Source: Bin75 sp965200435 (GTDB lineage: Bacteria > Nitrospirota > Nitrospiria > Nitrospirales > UBA8639). From it: DNA of 64,000 nt. Of this stretch, positions 33,657 through 42,504 are shown piece by piece; the first letter of the stretch is position 1, and each line of letters starts with the position of its first letter. Made by a program: the position numbers and the translations under genes. A model generated the notes under the pieces. The model did not search any database and was not told where the DNA came from. It was given only the letters and a program-made list of their open reading frames with translations. The stretch lies in assembly GCA_965200435.1 (NCBI GenBank), contig OZ241337.1:1302001-1366000 (forward strand), read 5' to 3'.

Positions 33657-34469
33657 GTGAAAGGACACGAAATCGACATTGAGCAATACCGGATCACCCA
33701 AGAGCCGTTCTATGAGGAGATCAACGGCGAGATCGGGCTGGTCAACATTGCTGCGCAGCAGCATTTGCCGGTGATGCTCAAAGGCCCGACGGGCTGCGGG
33801 AAGACGCGGTTCGTGCAACACCTGGCCTACCGGTTGCAGCGACCGTTGATTACGGTGGCCTGTCATGAGGATCTGACCGCGTCGGACCTCGTGGGCCGGT
33901 ATCTCCTCAAGGGCGACGAAACCGTATGGGTAGACGGCCCCCTGACCCTCGGGGTGAAACACGGAGCCATCGTCTATCTGGATGAAATCGTCGAAGCCAG
34001 AAAAGACACCACGGTGGTCGTGCATCCGCTCAGCGACGACCGCCGCTTTCTGCCGATTGACAAACGCGGGCAGGTGATCGAAGCGGTCGATGACTTCATG
34101 CTCGTGATTTCCTACAACCCCGGATACCAGAGCGTGCTGAAGGAACTCAAGCAAAGCACCAAGCAGCGGTTCATGGCCATCGAATTCACGCATCCTCCCG
34201 CCGAGACCGAAACGAGAATTATCGAACATGAAGCCGGCCTCTCCCAGGACGTGGCCCAACGGCTCGTCAAACTGGGTGGCAAGGTGAGGAAGTTACGCAA
34301 CCACGGGCTCGAGGAAGGCGTCAGCACGCGACTGCTCATTTACGCCGGCACCCTCATGCAGCAGGGCGTCGCCCCGAATCGGGCATGTGACGCGGCGGTG
34401 ATCCAGCCCATCACGGACGACGTGGATATGTCTCGCAGCATCCAGGAATTGGTAAAAGCGATCTTTTGA
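33657..34469 (+). CDS. CbbQ/NirQ/NorQ-type AAA+ ATPase
   Basis: 270 residues from GTG 33657 (GAAGGAAG just upstream; a GTG at 33627 is less likely). Walker A GPTGCGKTRF, Walker B IVYLDEIVEA, sensor FMLVISYNPGYQS and the arginine-finger region STKQRFMAIEF are intact, with the typical C-terminal cap GLEEGVSTRLLIYAG. Such MoxR-group ATPases remodel or activate metalloenzymes (Rubisco, NO reductase) with a VWA-domain CbbO/NorD partner. No VWA gene is present; instead a HAD protein follows directly. Confidence 0.85.
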   Translation: MKGHEIDIEQYRITQEPFYEEINGEIGLVNIAAQQHLPVMLKGPTGCGKTRFVQHLAYRLQRPLITVACHEDLTASDLVGRYLLKGDETVWVDGPLTLGVKHGAIVYLDEIVEARKDTTVVVHPLSDDRRFLPIDKRGQVIEAVDDFMLVISYNPGYQSVLKELKQSTKQRFMAIEFTHPPAETETRIIEHEAGLSQDVAQRLVKLGGKVRKLRNHGLEEGVSTRLLIYAGTLMQQGVAPNRACDAAVIQPITDDVDMSRSIQELVKAIF

Positions 34470-34516
34470 ACAACGTCGCCGGCGACTCGTTCCCGCCCGG
34501 CCCCGGTGCACTCCGC

Positions 34517-35395
34517 ATGTCCGGACCCCATAACATCATCGCTGTTGTCTACGACTTCGATCACACCCTGAGCCCGCATTACATGCAGGATCAGACGATC
34601 CTGCGTCACGCCGGGATTGAGCCGCAGGCCTTCTGGCAAAGCTGCACCGCGCTCATCAAAGAAAAAGACTACGACCAGGAACTCGCCTATATGAAGCGGA
34701 TGCTGGAGCATGACGCAATCCGGTCCCTGTCGAACCAGGACCTGCAACGCATGGGCACGCAACTCACGTTCTTCCCCGGCGTGCCGGACTGTTTCGGCGA
34801 ATTGAACGAGGTCGTCCTGCAACCCAAATACCGGGAGTGGGACATTCATTTAGAGCATTACGTCGTCAGTTCGGGGCTGGAGGCGATCCTGACGGGCAGC
34901 GCGATCGCGAAATGGACCAAGGCCATATGGGGGTGCCAGTTCGACGAAGAGGACGGGCACATCGGATTCCCCAAACGCACCATCAGTCACACGCAGAAAA
35001 CGCAATACCTCTTCCGGGTCAACAAAAATCTCCTGGACCCGGGCCAGGACGTCAATGACCACATGCCCGAAGAAGCCAGACGCGTACCGTTCCGCCACAT
35101 GATCTACGTGGGCGACGGCCCTACCGACGTGCCGTGTTTTACCGTCATCAAAAAGAACGGCGGGCTGGCCGTGGCCGTGTACAACCCGGACGATCCCACA
35201 CGCCGATCCTTCAAGAAATGTTACGATTTGAGGTTTCATGCCGACCGCGTCCACTTCATGGCCCCGGCTGATTATCGAAGCGGGAGCCCGTTGCGCCTGA
35301 TTCTGGAACAGCACGTGACCGAAATCGCCGACGACATCATCGAACGCCGCCGTCAAGCCATCGAATCCACCCGCATCGCCGCCCCGCCCCCGTAA
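34517..35395 (+). CDS. HAD-superfamily hydrolase
   Basis: 292 residues from ATG 34517; a TTG at 34466 overlapping the cbbQ stop would add 17. Motif I AVVYDFDHTLS (DxD), a motif II-like VVSSG, and motif III/IV YVGDGPTDVPCF are present; a helical cap lies between. Activity is probably phosphatase or phosphoglycolate-phosphatase-like, acting on a cytosolic small molecule. Cotranscription with the CbbQ-like gene is suggested by the 48-bp or overlapping spacing, but a functional link is not established. Confidence 0.75.
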   Translation: MSGPHNIIAVVYDFDHTLSPHYMQDQTILRHAGIEPQAFWQSCTALIKEKDYDQELAYMKRMLEHDAIRSLSNQDLQRMGTQLTFFPGVPDCFGELNEVVLQPKYREWDIHLEHYVVSSGLEAILTGSAIAKWTKAIWGCQFDEEDGHIGFPKRTISHTQKTQYLFRVNKNLLDPGQDVNDHMPEEARRVPFRHMIYVGDGPTDVPCFTVIKKNGGLAVAVYNPDDPTRRSFKKCYDLRFHADRVHFMAPADYRSGSPLRLILEQHVTEIADDIIERRRQAIESTRIAAPPP

Positions 35396-35399
35396 AAAG

Positions 35400-35845
35400 G
35401 GGGGCAATTTTATGCGGCCTCCCCGCAATTGGCGCGGTGCGATCTTCCCGCCCCAGGCAAGGCCGGAGGCACCCCCCGGGCCGCCCCGCAGTTGTAGGGG
35501 CGCGATTGCCCGAGGAAGGCCTCCCCGTAGTTGTAGGGGCGGCATCTCATGCCGCCCGGGAAGGCAACACAGACAACAGAAAGAAAATCCCGCGTCATGA
35601 GATGACGCGGCGACAAAGAGAACAGCGACAGGCGGTCCCCCGGCCGCCCTGCAGGTGTAGGGGCGCGATTGCCCGAGGAAGCCCTCCCCGCAGTTGTAGG
35701 GGCGGCATCTCATGCCGCCCGGAAAGGCGATACAGACAACAGAAAGAAACCCCCGCGTCATGAGATGACGCGGCTACAAAGAGAAAAGAAAGAGGGGAAC
35801 CCCCGCGCCATGAGGTGGCGCGGCGACGAATATTTGGAGAGAGAC
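35400..35845. repeat. REP array 2, left of the RAYT relic
   Basis: Composite units: GTAGGGGCGGCATCTCATGC forward, a short AACAGAAAGAAA linker, then CCGCGTCATGAGATGACGC inverted with the GTCG head facing outwards. Two complete pairs are seen, as in BIMEs. The last palindrome ends about 20 bp before the RAYT start. Confidence 0.85.
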
Positions 35846-35848
35846 ACA

Positions 35849-36342
35849 ATGTCTGGTTCAAAAAATAACAAAAACGGCACATTGCGAAAAAATTCCAAAT
35901 CTTCCCGCCAACATCCCCTTCGATTGCGTCACTATGACTACCGTGAAAACGGATACTGACTCTTTGCACGAAGAATAAAATCCCTCGGTTTGCAACGCCC
36001 ACAGCCAAGACTCTGGTTCAACAACACCTGGATCAAATTCCTCGATTTTTCCCAGGCGTTTCAATCGATCAAAGTGTGGTGATGCCGGATCACGTGCATG
36101 TCATTTTGGTGTTTCAATCGTCGGAGAAAACGCTTAGCCGCGTCATCCAGGTGTTTAAATCCTGGGTATCGCGGGTGTGGGGATTGGGGCATTCCATATG
36201 GCAGTCCAATTATTATGACCATGTCATTCGAAATGAAGCAGCCCTCAAACAGATTCGCCAGTACATCGTGAATAATCCTGTTGTTGACCGGATAGATTGC
36301 GAGCAATTTTATAGCGAAGAGCAGGAGGAGCGGGACGAATAA
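35849..36342 (+). pseudogene. REP-associated tyrosine transposase (RAYT), frameshifted
   Basis: The first frame (35849-35959) gives HPLRLRHYDYRENGY, the RAYT N-terminus, then stops at TGA. From 35959 another frame continues TLCTKNKIPRFATPTAKTLV, MPDHVHVILVFQSSEKTLSR, the tyrosine region WQSNYYDHVIRNEAAL and QYIVNNPV to the stop at 36342. The HUH pair (HVH) and catalytic Tyr are preserved. A normal RAYT reads GYYFVTLCT; here about 7 nt appear to be missing at the join. RAYTs cut and move REP palindromes; this copy lies between two REP arrays. It is inactive as read unless recoded. Confidence 0.8.
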
Positions 36343-36459
36343 TTTGTCGTAGCCGTATGATCATGGAGTGGTGGCTCTTCAGGCAGTTGTCGCGGCGGCA
36401 TGCCTCGATGAAAAATGTCGAGGACAGGCTGCATGCCGCCAGGAATGCGACCCACGGCA

Positions 36460-36860
36460 CCCCGCGCCATGAGATGACGCGGCGACAAAGACCAGAGGCA
36501 CCTCGCGGCATGAGATGCCGTGGCGACAAAGAGCAACCGCCCTCGCCGCAGTTGTAGTGGCGGCATCTCATGCCGCCCGGGAAGGCGACATAGACAACAG
36601 CAAGGAGCCCCCGCGCCATGAGATGGCGCGGCGACAAACAGAAAAGCAAGGGGTAGGGTGTTGGGTGCCGCCTGTTCGGCTATCCCGGCCTACGGTGCTG
36701 CGCCGCCGCCTGCCCCGTAGTTGTAGGGGCGCGATCTTATCGCGCCCGGCGCGGTCGGGGGAACCCCCACGTCATGAGATGACGCGGCTACAAATAGAAA
36801 AGAAAGAGGGAACCCCCGCGCCATAAGATGGCGCGGCTACGAAGACAAAAGGCCCCGCGG
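36460..36860. repeat. REP array 3, right of the RAYT relic
   Basis: About seven palindromes, including GCGCCATGAGATGACGCGG, GGCATGAGATGCCG, GGCGGCATCTCATGCCGCC and GGGCGCGATCTTATCGCGCC. Three different stem types occur within 400 bp. No gene seen. Confidence 0.85.
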
Positions 36861-36934
36861 CACACGAGATTGCGAAAACGCTATGAGAGAGGTAAGGTAG
36901 CAAGAGAGATCTTTCAGGCCGAGGAAGGTGTCTC

Positions 36935-37576
36935 ATGACAAAGCAATCATCCCCCGCAGATCACACGCATCGTGTCGACAGGTCCGTCGGCGTCCTCACC
37001 GGCTCCATCCTGCTGTTCGCCCTCGTGTTGCCCCCGGTCGCAGGGAGCCAGGAAAAACCCTTTACCCCCAAGTCGGCTGTGATAGAGAGTGAGGGGAGCG
37101 TAAACACGCAGACCGAACTGATGGCGCTGGACCAGGAAAACTGGCAACGCCCGCAATCAGCCTTCAAATGGATCGCGATGGCCCGGGACATCAAAGTGCC
37201 CTGGGACACGTTCGGCCGGCAAGGGTGGATGACGGACGATGCCTACGTGGAACCGGTGGATCCCGGCACATCCCAATTTTCACCGGACACGGAAATTTTC
37301 TATCTCGTCTTCGCGGTCTCGGCCCTTGATGCCCCGTCGCAATATCGAGCAGCGTGGTTTCACATGCCGGACGGAAAAACCCCGTCCCCGGAACTGACCG
37401 GAACCGATGCCCTGTTCATGGAAATGAACGAAAAGGCAGGCTACCTGGAAATCTATCGCCCCACCGACGGCTGGAAAAAGGGGAGGTATCTTGTCAAGCT
37501 CTATTTCGAAAGTCCCGGCCAGGAATTGTACGACCCCAACGTGATCGGCACCATGGAGTTTACGATCACGGAGTGA
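36935..37576 (+). CDS. Secreted or anchored protein of unknown function
   Basis: 213 residues; GAGGAAGGTG precedes ATG 36935. Residues ~18-38 (VGVLTGSILLFALVLPPVAGS) are a signal peptide or anchor. The mature part is acidic with beta-rich stretches (TEIFYLVFAVSALDAPSQYRAAWFHMPDG, YLEIYRPTDGWKKGRYLVKLYF), suggesting an immunoglobulin-like or jelly-roll fold. No family recognised. It is isolated between REP arrays 3 and 4. Confidence 0.7.
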   Translation: MTKQSSPADHTHRVDRSVGVLTGSILLFALVLPPVAGSQEKPFTPKSAVIESEGSVNTQTELMALDQENWQRPQSAFKWIAMARDIKVPWDTFGRQGWMTDDAYVEPVDPGTSQFSPDTEIFYLVFAVSALDAPSQYRAAWFHMPDGKTPSPELTGTDALFMEMNEKAGYLEIYRPTDGWKKGRYLVKLYFESPGQELYDPNVIGTMEFTITE

Positions 37577-37679
37577 CGGCCGTGGGCGTCTGCCCCACGC
37601 AATCGGCACACGCCCGAGCCCCCCGCCCTTCTTTCCCCAGCATTCATCGCGGCGGCATCTTAACGCACCCCAGGATCTC

Positions 37680-38885
37680 CCCGCAGGTGTAGCCGCGCGA
37701 TCTTCCGAGGAAGCACGTCGAGGCCCGGCGTTCGGCTGCCCCCAGGCCTCCTCGTAGTTGTCTGGGCGCGATTGCCCGAGGAAGGCCTCTCCGTAGTTGT
37801 AGGGGCGGCATCTCATGCCGCCCGGGAAGCCGACACAGACAACAGAAAGAAATCCCCGCGTCATGAGATGACGCGGCGACAAATGCAAAAGGAAGCCGGC
37901 AAACAAGCAGCGACAAGAGATGCCATCGCGACGAAGACAACCCGGTTTCGCCGTAGGTGTCGGGGCACGATTCTCCGGGGAAGCCCGTCGAAGCCCGGCG
38001 TTGGGCTGTCCGCCGGCCTCCCTGCAGGTGTCGGGGTGTGATTGCCCGAGGAAGGCCTCTCCGTAGTTGTAGGGGCGGCATCTCATGCCGCCCGGGAAGG
38101 CGACACAGACAACAGAAAGAAATCCCCGCGTCATGAGACGACGCGGCGACAAATGCAAGAGGAAGCCGGCAAACAAGCAGCGGCAGGAGATGCCATCGCG
38201 ACGAAGACAACCCGGTTTCGCCGTAGGTGTCGGGGCACGATTCTCCGGGGAAGCCCGTCGAGACCCGGCGTTGGGCCGCCCCCCGGCCTCCCCGCAGGTG
38301 TAGGGGCGCGATCTTATCGCGCCCGGCGTGGTCAGGGGAAAAGGGGACCCCGTGCCATGAGATGGCGCGGCTACGAAGACAAAAGGAAAAACCCCCGCGT
38401 CATGAGATGACGCGGCTACGAAGAGGAAGGAAACCCCTGCGCCATGAGATGGCCGCAGTGACGAAAACAGCCCGGTCTCGCCGCAGGTGTCGGGGCGCGA
38501 TTCTCCGGGGAAGCATGTCGAGGCCCGGCGTTCGGCCGCCTCCCGGCCTCCCCTGCAGTTGTAGGGGCGCGATCAGGGGAAAAGGGGACCTTGCGTCATG
38601 AGATGGCGCAGCGACGAAGAGGAAGGAAAACCCCACGGCATGAGATGGCGCAGCGACGAAGACAACCCGGTCTCGCCGTAGGTGTCGGGGCGCGATTCTC
38701 CGGGGAAGCATGTCGAGGCCCGGCGTTGGGCCGCCCCCCGGCCTCCCCGTAGTTGTAGGGGCGGCATCTCATGCCGCCCGGGAAGGCGGTGCAGACGACA
38801 GCCAGGCACCCCCGCGTCATGAGATGACGTAGCGACAAAGACAAAAGAAAGGAACCCCGCGCCATGAGATGCCGCAACAACAAAG
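37680..38885. repeat. REP array 4 (longest, ~1.2 kb)
   Basis: About 18 palindromes with several larger internal duplications: a block around 37765-38000 is repeated at 38040-38260, and a shorter CCGGTCTCGCCG...GGGGAAGC unit recurs at ~38465 and ~38670. The non-palindromic spacer GTCGGGGCACGATTCTCC is shared by several units. Long apparent ORFs on both strands are artefacts of the repeats. Confidence 0.85.
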
Positions 38886-38957
38886 AGAAAAAAAAGGGGT
38901 GGAACACATACAGGGGTGACGGAAGGGAGCGGCGTAACGGGGAGCGGGGAATTTTGC

Positions 38958-40559
38958 CTACGACGCGCGACGTGCCGCGTCTCGGGAGCGCAACAGTTCT
39001 TCCAGGGTCAGCAAGGCGTCCCGGCCGGAGTTGCCTTCGAGGCCCTTGGACAGGCTCTGGTCCGCGTAGGTGTGGCCGTGGTCCTGCGTGGCGCTTTGAC
39101 TCAGACTGCCGGACCAGGGCCGCGGGTCCTGGCTTCCCTGTTTCCGGTTCCAGGCCGTCAGGCACGCCTTCGCAATCAGGGTATTCAGCGGCGCAGGGTT
39201 ATACAGCAGTTTCTTGATATTCCACGGCGTGAGGCTAAGCGGGTTATAGCCCGCGGACAGATAGCCCTCCGACAACAACCGCTGCTCCAGGTCCGTATTC
39301 GGCTGGATACCCAGAAAAAACATCAGGGGAAACACGCGGTCCTCCCCGAGAATCGACGCCACCACCTTATACGACTCGATACTCTGCAACAGGGTCTCCT
39401 CGGTTTCCTCCGGCGAGTTGAGGGAATAATTCAAAATCACGCGGCCCGCAAAACCTGCCTCCTTCAAATACCGGCAGCCATCGTACAGATGTTCCAGCTT
39501 GAAGCCCATGTGCAGGCTGTTCAGCACCTTTTGTGAGCCCGCGGTGATCGCCACCTCCAGGTCACCCACGCCGGACCGCACCATCAGCTTCGCCAAGTTC
39601 GCGGAAATCAGCGACGTGCGCACGTACCCCGACCATTCAATCTCCAGCCCCTCGCGAAGAATCCGTTCCAGGATCTCCGTGCATTGCGGGTACGCGTCCT
39701 TGCCCGTAATAAATTGCGCATCCGTAAACCAGAACCGCCGCGCGCCCCACTGATGATAATACTGCGCAATATCATGCACCACGTTCTGCGCCGGCCGGTA
39801 ACGCACGCGCTTCCCCTCGATATACGGGTACAGACAAAACGCGCAGTCATACGGGCAGCCCCGTTTCGTCTGCACGCCGATACACTCGCCCACGTAGGCC
39901 GGGTACTGCGGAAAAATCGAGGTCAGGTAGGGCAGGTCCACGGTCAGCGAATCCAGCAAGGCCGGCGCATGTTTCGTGCCTTTGCGCACGCGGCCGTGCT
40001 CCCGGACAATGAACCGTTCATCCGTCAGCGGCTCGTCGTTCAACACCTTGAGGATCGCATCCTCCCCTTCCCCCAGAATCCCGAGCGTGTCGTCGGGCAG
40101 TCGCTCGATCAATTGATCCGCGAACGCGGTAAACGCCCCGCCGCCGATCATCAACCGGGCGTCCGGAAACTCCCGGTGCACCAGCCACGGGTACGACAGG
40201 TTCCGGCGGATGTCCTGATAATACCGGTACAGGTTATGCAGGCCCTGGAACGACGCCACCAGGCGCTTCAGGGGATTCGCCGCATAATAAAAATTGAACG
40301 CCTGCTCCAGGGACGCGTCACCTTCATGCGGCGAAAAAATCTGAATATCGCGCCATGAAAAACACACGAGGTCCGGCCGGAATCCGTGCACCGTATCCCG
40401 CAACGCGCGCGACCGCTCGGCCAGAGGAAACAACGACAGGTCCAGGATCTGCTGGCGGACCTCCGGCCGGCGGCGGTGAATGAAATCGGCCAGGTACGTA
40501 ATGCCGGTGGGATAGACCTTCTTACAAGGCAGGAACACGTAGAGAACGGAATCCATCAC
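38958..40559 (-). CDS. B12-binding-domain radical SAM protein
   Basis: 533 residues. The N-terminal half (VLYVFLPCKKVYPTGITYLADFIHRR, LVCFSWRDIQIF, ARLMIGGGAF) is a Rossmann B12-binding-like domain, followed by GVQTKRGCPYDCAFCLYPYIEG with the CxxxCxxC radical SAM site and YVRTSLISANLAKLMVRSG. The last ~70 residues are polar and poorly conserved. The substrate is unknown; relatives methylate or cyclise hydrophobic compounds. It lies 3 bp after ubiE on the same strand, so a role in quinone or isoprenoid metabolism is possible. Confidence 0.8.
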   Translation of the reverse strand: MMDSVLYVFLPCKKVYPTGITYLADFIHRRRPEVRQQILDLSLFPLAERSRALRDTVHGFRPDLVCFSWRDIQIFSPHEGDASLEQAFNFYYAANPLKRLVASFQGLHNLYRYYQDIRRNLSYPWLVHREFPDARLMIGGGAFTAFADQLIERLPDDTLGILGEGEDAILKVLNDEPLTDERFIVREHGRVRKGTKHAPALLDSLTVDLPYLTSIFPQYPAYVGECIGVQTKRGCPYDCAFCLYPYIEGKRVRYRPAQNVVHDIAQYYHQWGARRFWFTDAQFITGKDAYPQCTEILERILREGLEIEWSGYVRTSLISANLAKLMVRSGVGDLEVAITAGSQKVLNSLHMGFKLEHLYDGCRYLKEAGFAGRVILNYSLNSPEETEETLLQSIESYKVVASILGEDRVFPLMFFLGIQPNTDLEQRLLSEGYLSAGYNPLSLTPWNIKKLLYNPAPLNTLIAKACLTAWNRKQGSQDPRPWSGSLSQSATQDHGHTYADQSLSKGLEGNSGRDALLTLEELLRSRDAARRAS

Positions 40560-40562
40560 GCC

Positions 40563-41351
40563 TCACTTCACGGCCACGTGAATGGCCACGATCCCGCCGG
40601 TCAGGTTCCGATACTCCACCCGGCCGAATCCAGCCGCACGAAGCATGTCGGCCAACTGGTCCTGATCGGGAAATGTCCGAATCGATTCCGGCAGGTAGCG
40701 GTACACGTCCGTATGATCCTTGGCCACCCAGGTGCCAATGGTGGGCAGCAGAGAAAACGAATACCAATCATAGACGCGCCGGAGCCAGGCCGGCACCGGC
40801 CGCGAAAACTCCAGGCACACGAAGCGGCCGCCGGATTTCAGCACGCGATAAATCTCACGAAACGCTTGCGGCCGGTCGCCCACGTTGCGGATGCAAAACC
40901 CCGTGGTTACCGCGTCGAACGTCGCGTCCGCAAACGCGAGCCGTTCCGCGTTCCCGTGTAAACAGGCGATGCGGGACGCCCGGCCGCGCCGGTCGATTTT
41001 CTCCGCGCCGACGCGCAGCATGGCGACATTCAAATCCATCGCCACCACCCGGCCGTGCGGCCCCATGCGACCGTCTAGCAACAAGGCCAGATCACCCGTG
41101 CCCGCGCCCAGGTCCAGGGCCTGCCCGTGCGTCTGGACCGGGACCAAGCCCACGGCCAACGCCTTCCACCGGTGATGCAGCCCGAAACTGAGCAAAGAAT
41201 TATTGAGGTCGTACCGTGCAGCAATCGCGGTAAACATGCGCTGCACAGCCTGTTCACGAGGCGTACCAGACCACTGCGACACGGTCTTGCCCGTAGCCGT
41301 ACTGGAGGTGGGGGCGATCCTGTGCGTTTGCCCTTCCGGAGAGGAAATCAT
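40563..41351 (-). CDS. ubiE: Demethylmenaquinone/ubiquinone methyltransferase
   Basis: 262 residues from ATG 41351. Class I SAM fold: MFTAIAARYDLNNSLLSFGLHHRWK, motif I ALDLGAGTGDLALLL, FDAVTTGFCIRNVGDRPQAFREIYRVLKSGGRFVCLEFS, IPVAK-like VAKDHTDVYRYLPESI, and AGFGRVEYRNLTGGIVAIH. These are all typical of UbiE/MenG. In an organism using menaquinone it performs the last methylation. No ribosome site precedes the ATG; it lies 6 nt after a -10-like CTAACT, suggesting leaderless expression. Confidence 0.9.
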   Translation of the reverse strand: MISSPEGQTHRIAPTSSTATGKTVSQWSGTPREQAVQRMFTAIAARYDLNNSLLSFGLHHRWKALAVGLVPVQTHGQALDLGAGTGDLALLLDGRMGPHGRVVAMDLNVAMLRVGAEKIDRRGRASRIACLHGNAERLAFADATFDAVTTGFCIRNVGDRPQAFREIYRVLKSGGRFVCLEFSRPVPAWLRRVYDWYSFSLLPTIGTWVAKDHTDVYRYLPESIRTFPDQDQLADMLRAAGFGRVEYRNLTGGIVAIHVAVK

Positions 41352-41357
41352 GCAGGC

Positions 41358-41386
41358 AGTTAGCACCGGCCCGCCGGATTTGTCAA
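41358..41386 (-). promoter_or_regulatory. ubiE promoter TTGACA-N17-CTAACT, leaderless
   Basis: On the minus strand TTGACA (41386-41381), a 17-bp spacer, CTAACT (41363-41358), six bases GCCTGC and then the ATG. The -10 is weak but the geometry equals that of the promoters at 44340, 54221 and 7644. Confidence 0.6.
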
Positions 41387-42429
41387 GGCAATGTATGGGG
41401 CCACCACATTTGGCACTCGGGTTGGTGGTGAATCAGGGATTGTACCGGAGATTGCCGCCCAAGGCTATGGTGGGGCAACACGGTATTGTAGGCCAGCAAC
41501 CAATCGGCCAGTTTGCGGTTAAAGGCCGCCAAATCGTCGAACAGCAGATCCTCGTGGTAGTCCACGAAGGTCTCTTGCAGGGTGCGATTGAACCGTTCCG
41601 CATGAGCGTTCATTTTCGGGGATCGGGGATATGTCCACCAGTGGGTGATGCCGCGTTCATCGAGCCGGTGCTGGAAATGCCCCTGGAACTCCGGGCCGTT
41701 ATCGGAGAGGAGGACCCGGGGTGGGGCCGGGAGCAACGCACAGAGTGCATCGAGGGCGTGGGTGGCATGGCGGCTGGAGGCGGTGGCGGTGGCCACAGCG
41801 AAGGCGAAGCGACTGCAGGGATCGATGAAGGTGAATAGGTAGCGGCGGAGTCCAGCGTGGAGCCGCACAACGGGATCGCCGGCCAAGACCGCCAGGGGCT
41901 GGGCGGGGCGGGGCCGGGGCGGGCGGGATTTCCGGCGCCGTGTCCGGGGTTTGGGCCGGCCCCGGGCATCCAGGCGGCTCGGCGTGTGCCGCATCCGGTC
42001 CGGGGCGCGGGCGATCAGGCGCCCGATGGTGGAGACCCTGGGGAGGGCTAGCCCGTGCTGCGCACACCACGGCCGCAGTAGGACGTGCAGCTTGGCCTTC
42101 CCACGGTTGGGATACGTGGTGCGTAGCCGCCGGATCGCTTGGCTCAGGGCGGGTGGCCACGTGGCCTGCCGCCGCCGGTGGGGGGCCCTAGAGCGGACGG
42201 CCAACGCCTGCGGGTCCCCGCCAGCCTGAGTGAGCGCCCGCTGCCAGCGATAAAGCGTCCGGCGGCTGACGCCAAAGGCCTCCCCCGTCGCGGCTGGGCC
42301 ATGCCGGGCGCAAAAGTGCAGAATCTTGAGTCGGTGATGGGCTTCGTGGGGTATCATGCCCCAACGATGCCCGAATTGCGTTAGTCGATAAAACCCCCTG
42401 ATGCGATAGCCGACATGGTGGATTTGCAT
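41383..42429 (-). CDS. IS481-like transposase (copy C)
   Basis: 348 residues, nearly identical to copy A (differences include GHRWGMIP and PAQPLAV). HTH and DDE residues are intact. The TGA stop is within the ubiE TTGACA. Confidence 0.9.
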   Translation of the reverse strand: MQIHHVGYRIRGFYRLTQFGHRWGMIPHEAHHRLKILHFCARHGPAATGEAFGVSRRTLYRWQRALTQAGGDPQALAVRSRAPHRRRQATWPPALSQAIRRLRTTYPNRGKAKLHVLLRPWCAQHGLALPRVSTIGRLIARAPDRMRHTPSRLDARGRPKPRTRRRKSRPPRPRPAQPLAVLAGDPVVRLHAGLRRYLFTFIDPCSRFAFAVATATASSRHATHALDALCALLPAPPRVLLSDNGPEFQGHFQHRLDERGITHWWTYPRSPKMNAHAERFNRTLQETFVDYHEDLLFDDLAAFNRKLADWLLAYNTVLPHHSLGRQSPVQSLIHHQPECQMWWPHTLP

Positions 42430-42478
42430 GGCCTCTCCTCCTGTTTCGAGGAGTGCCAAAGGTTTCTGAACTTATACA
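41392..42478 (-). mobile_element. IS481-like element, copy C (1087 bp)
   Basis: Perfect 5-bp duplication GGCAA (41387-41391, 42479-42483). The right end faces ubiE, 5 bp from its TTGACA. The left end abuts REP array 5. Confidence 0.93.
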
Positions 42479-42504
42479 GGCAAGCGGTGCCACGCCGTCG
42501 CAAA

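Noticed and set aside
37280..38210. Minus-strand ORFs of 188-298 aa over REP arrays (and similar ones in other arrays)
   Set aside because: Their translations are repeats of palindrome units (RHEMPPLQLRGG-like) with no conserved domain; array periodicity keeps frames open.
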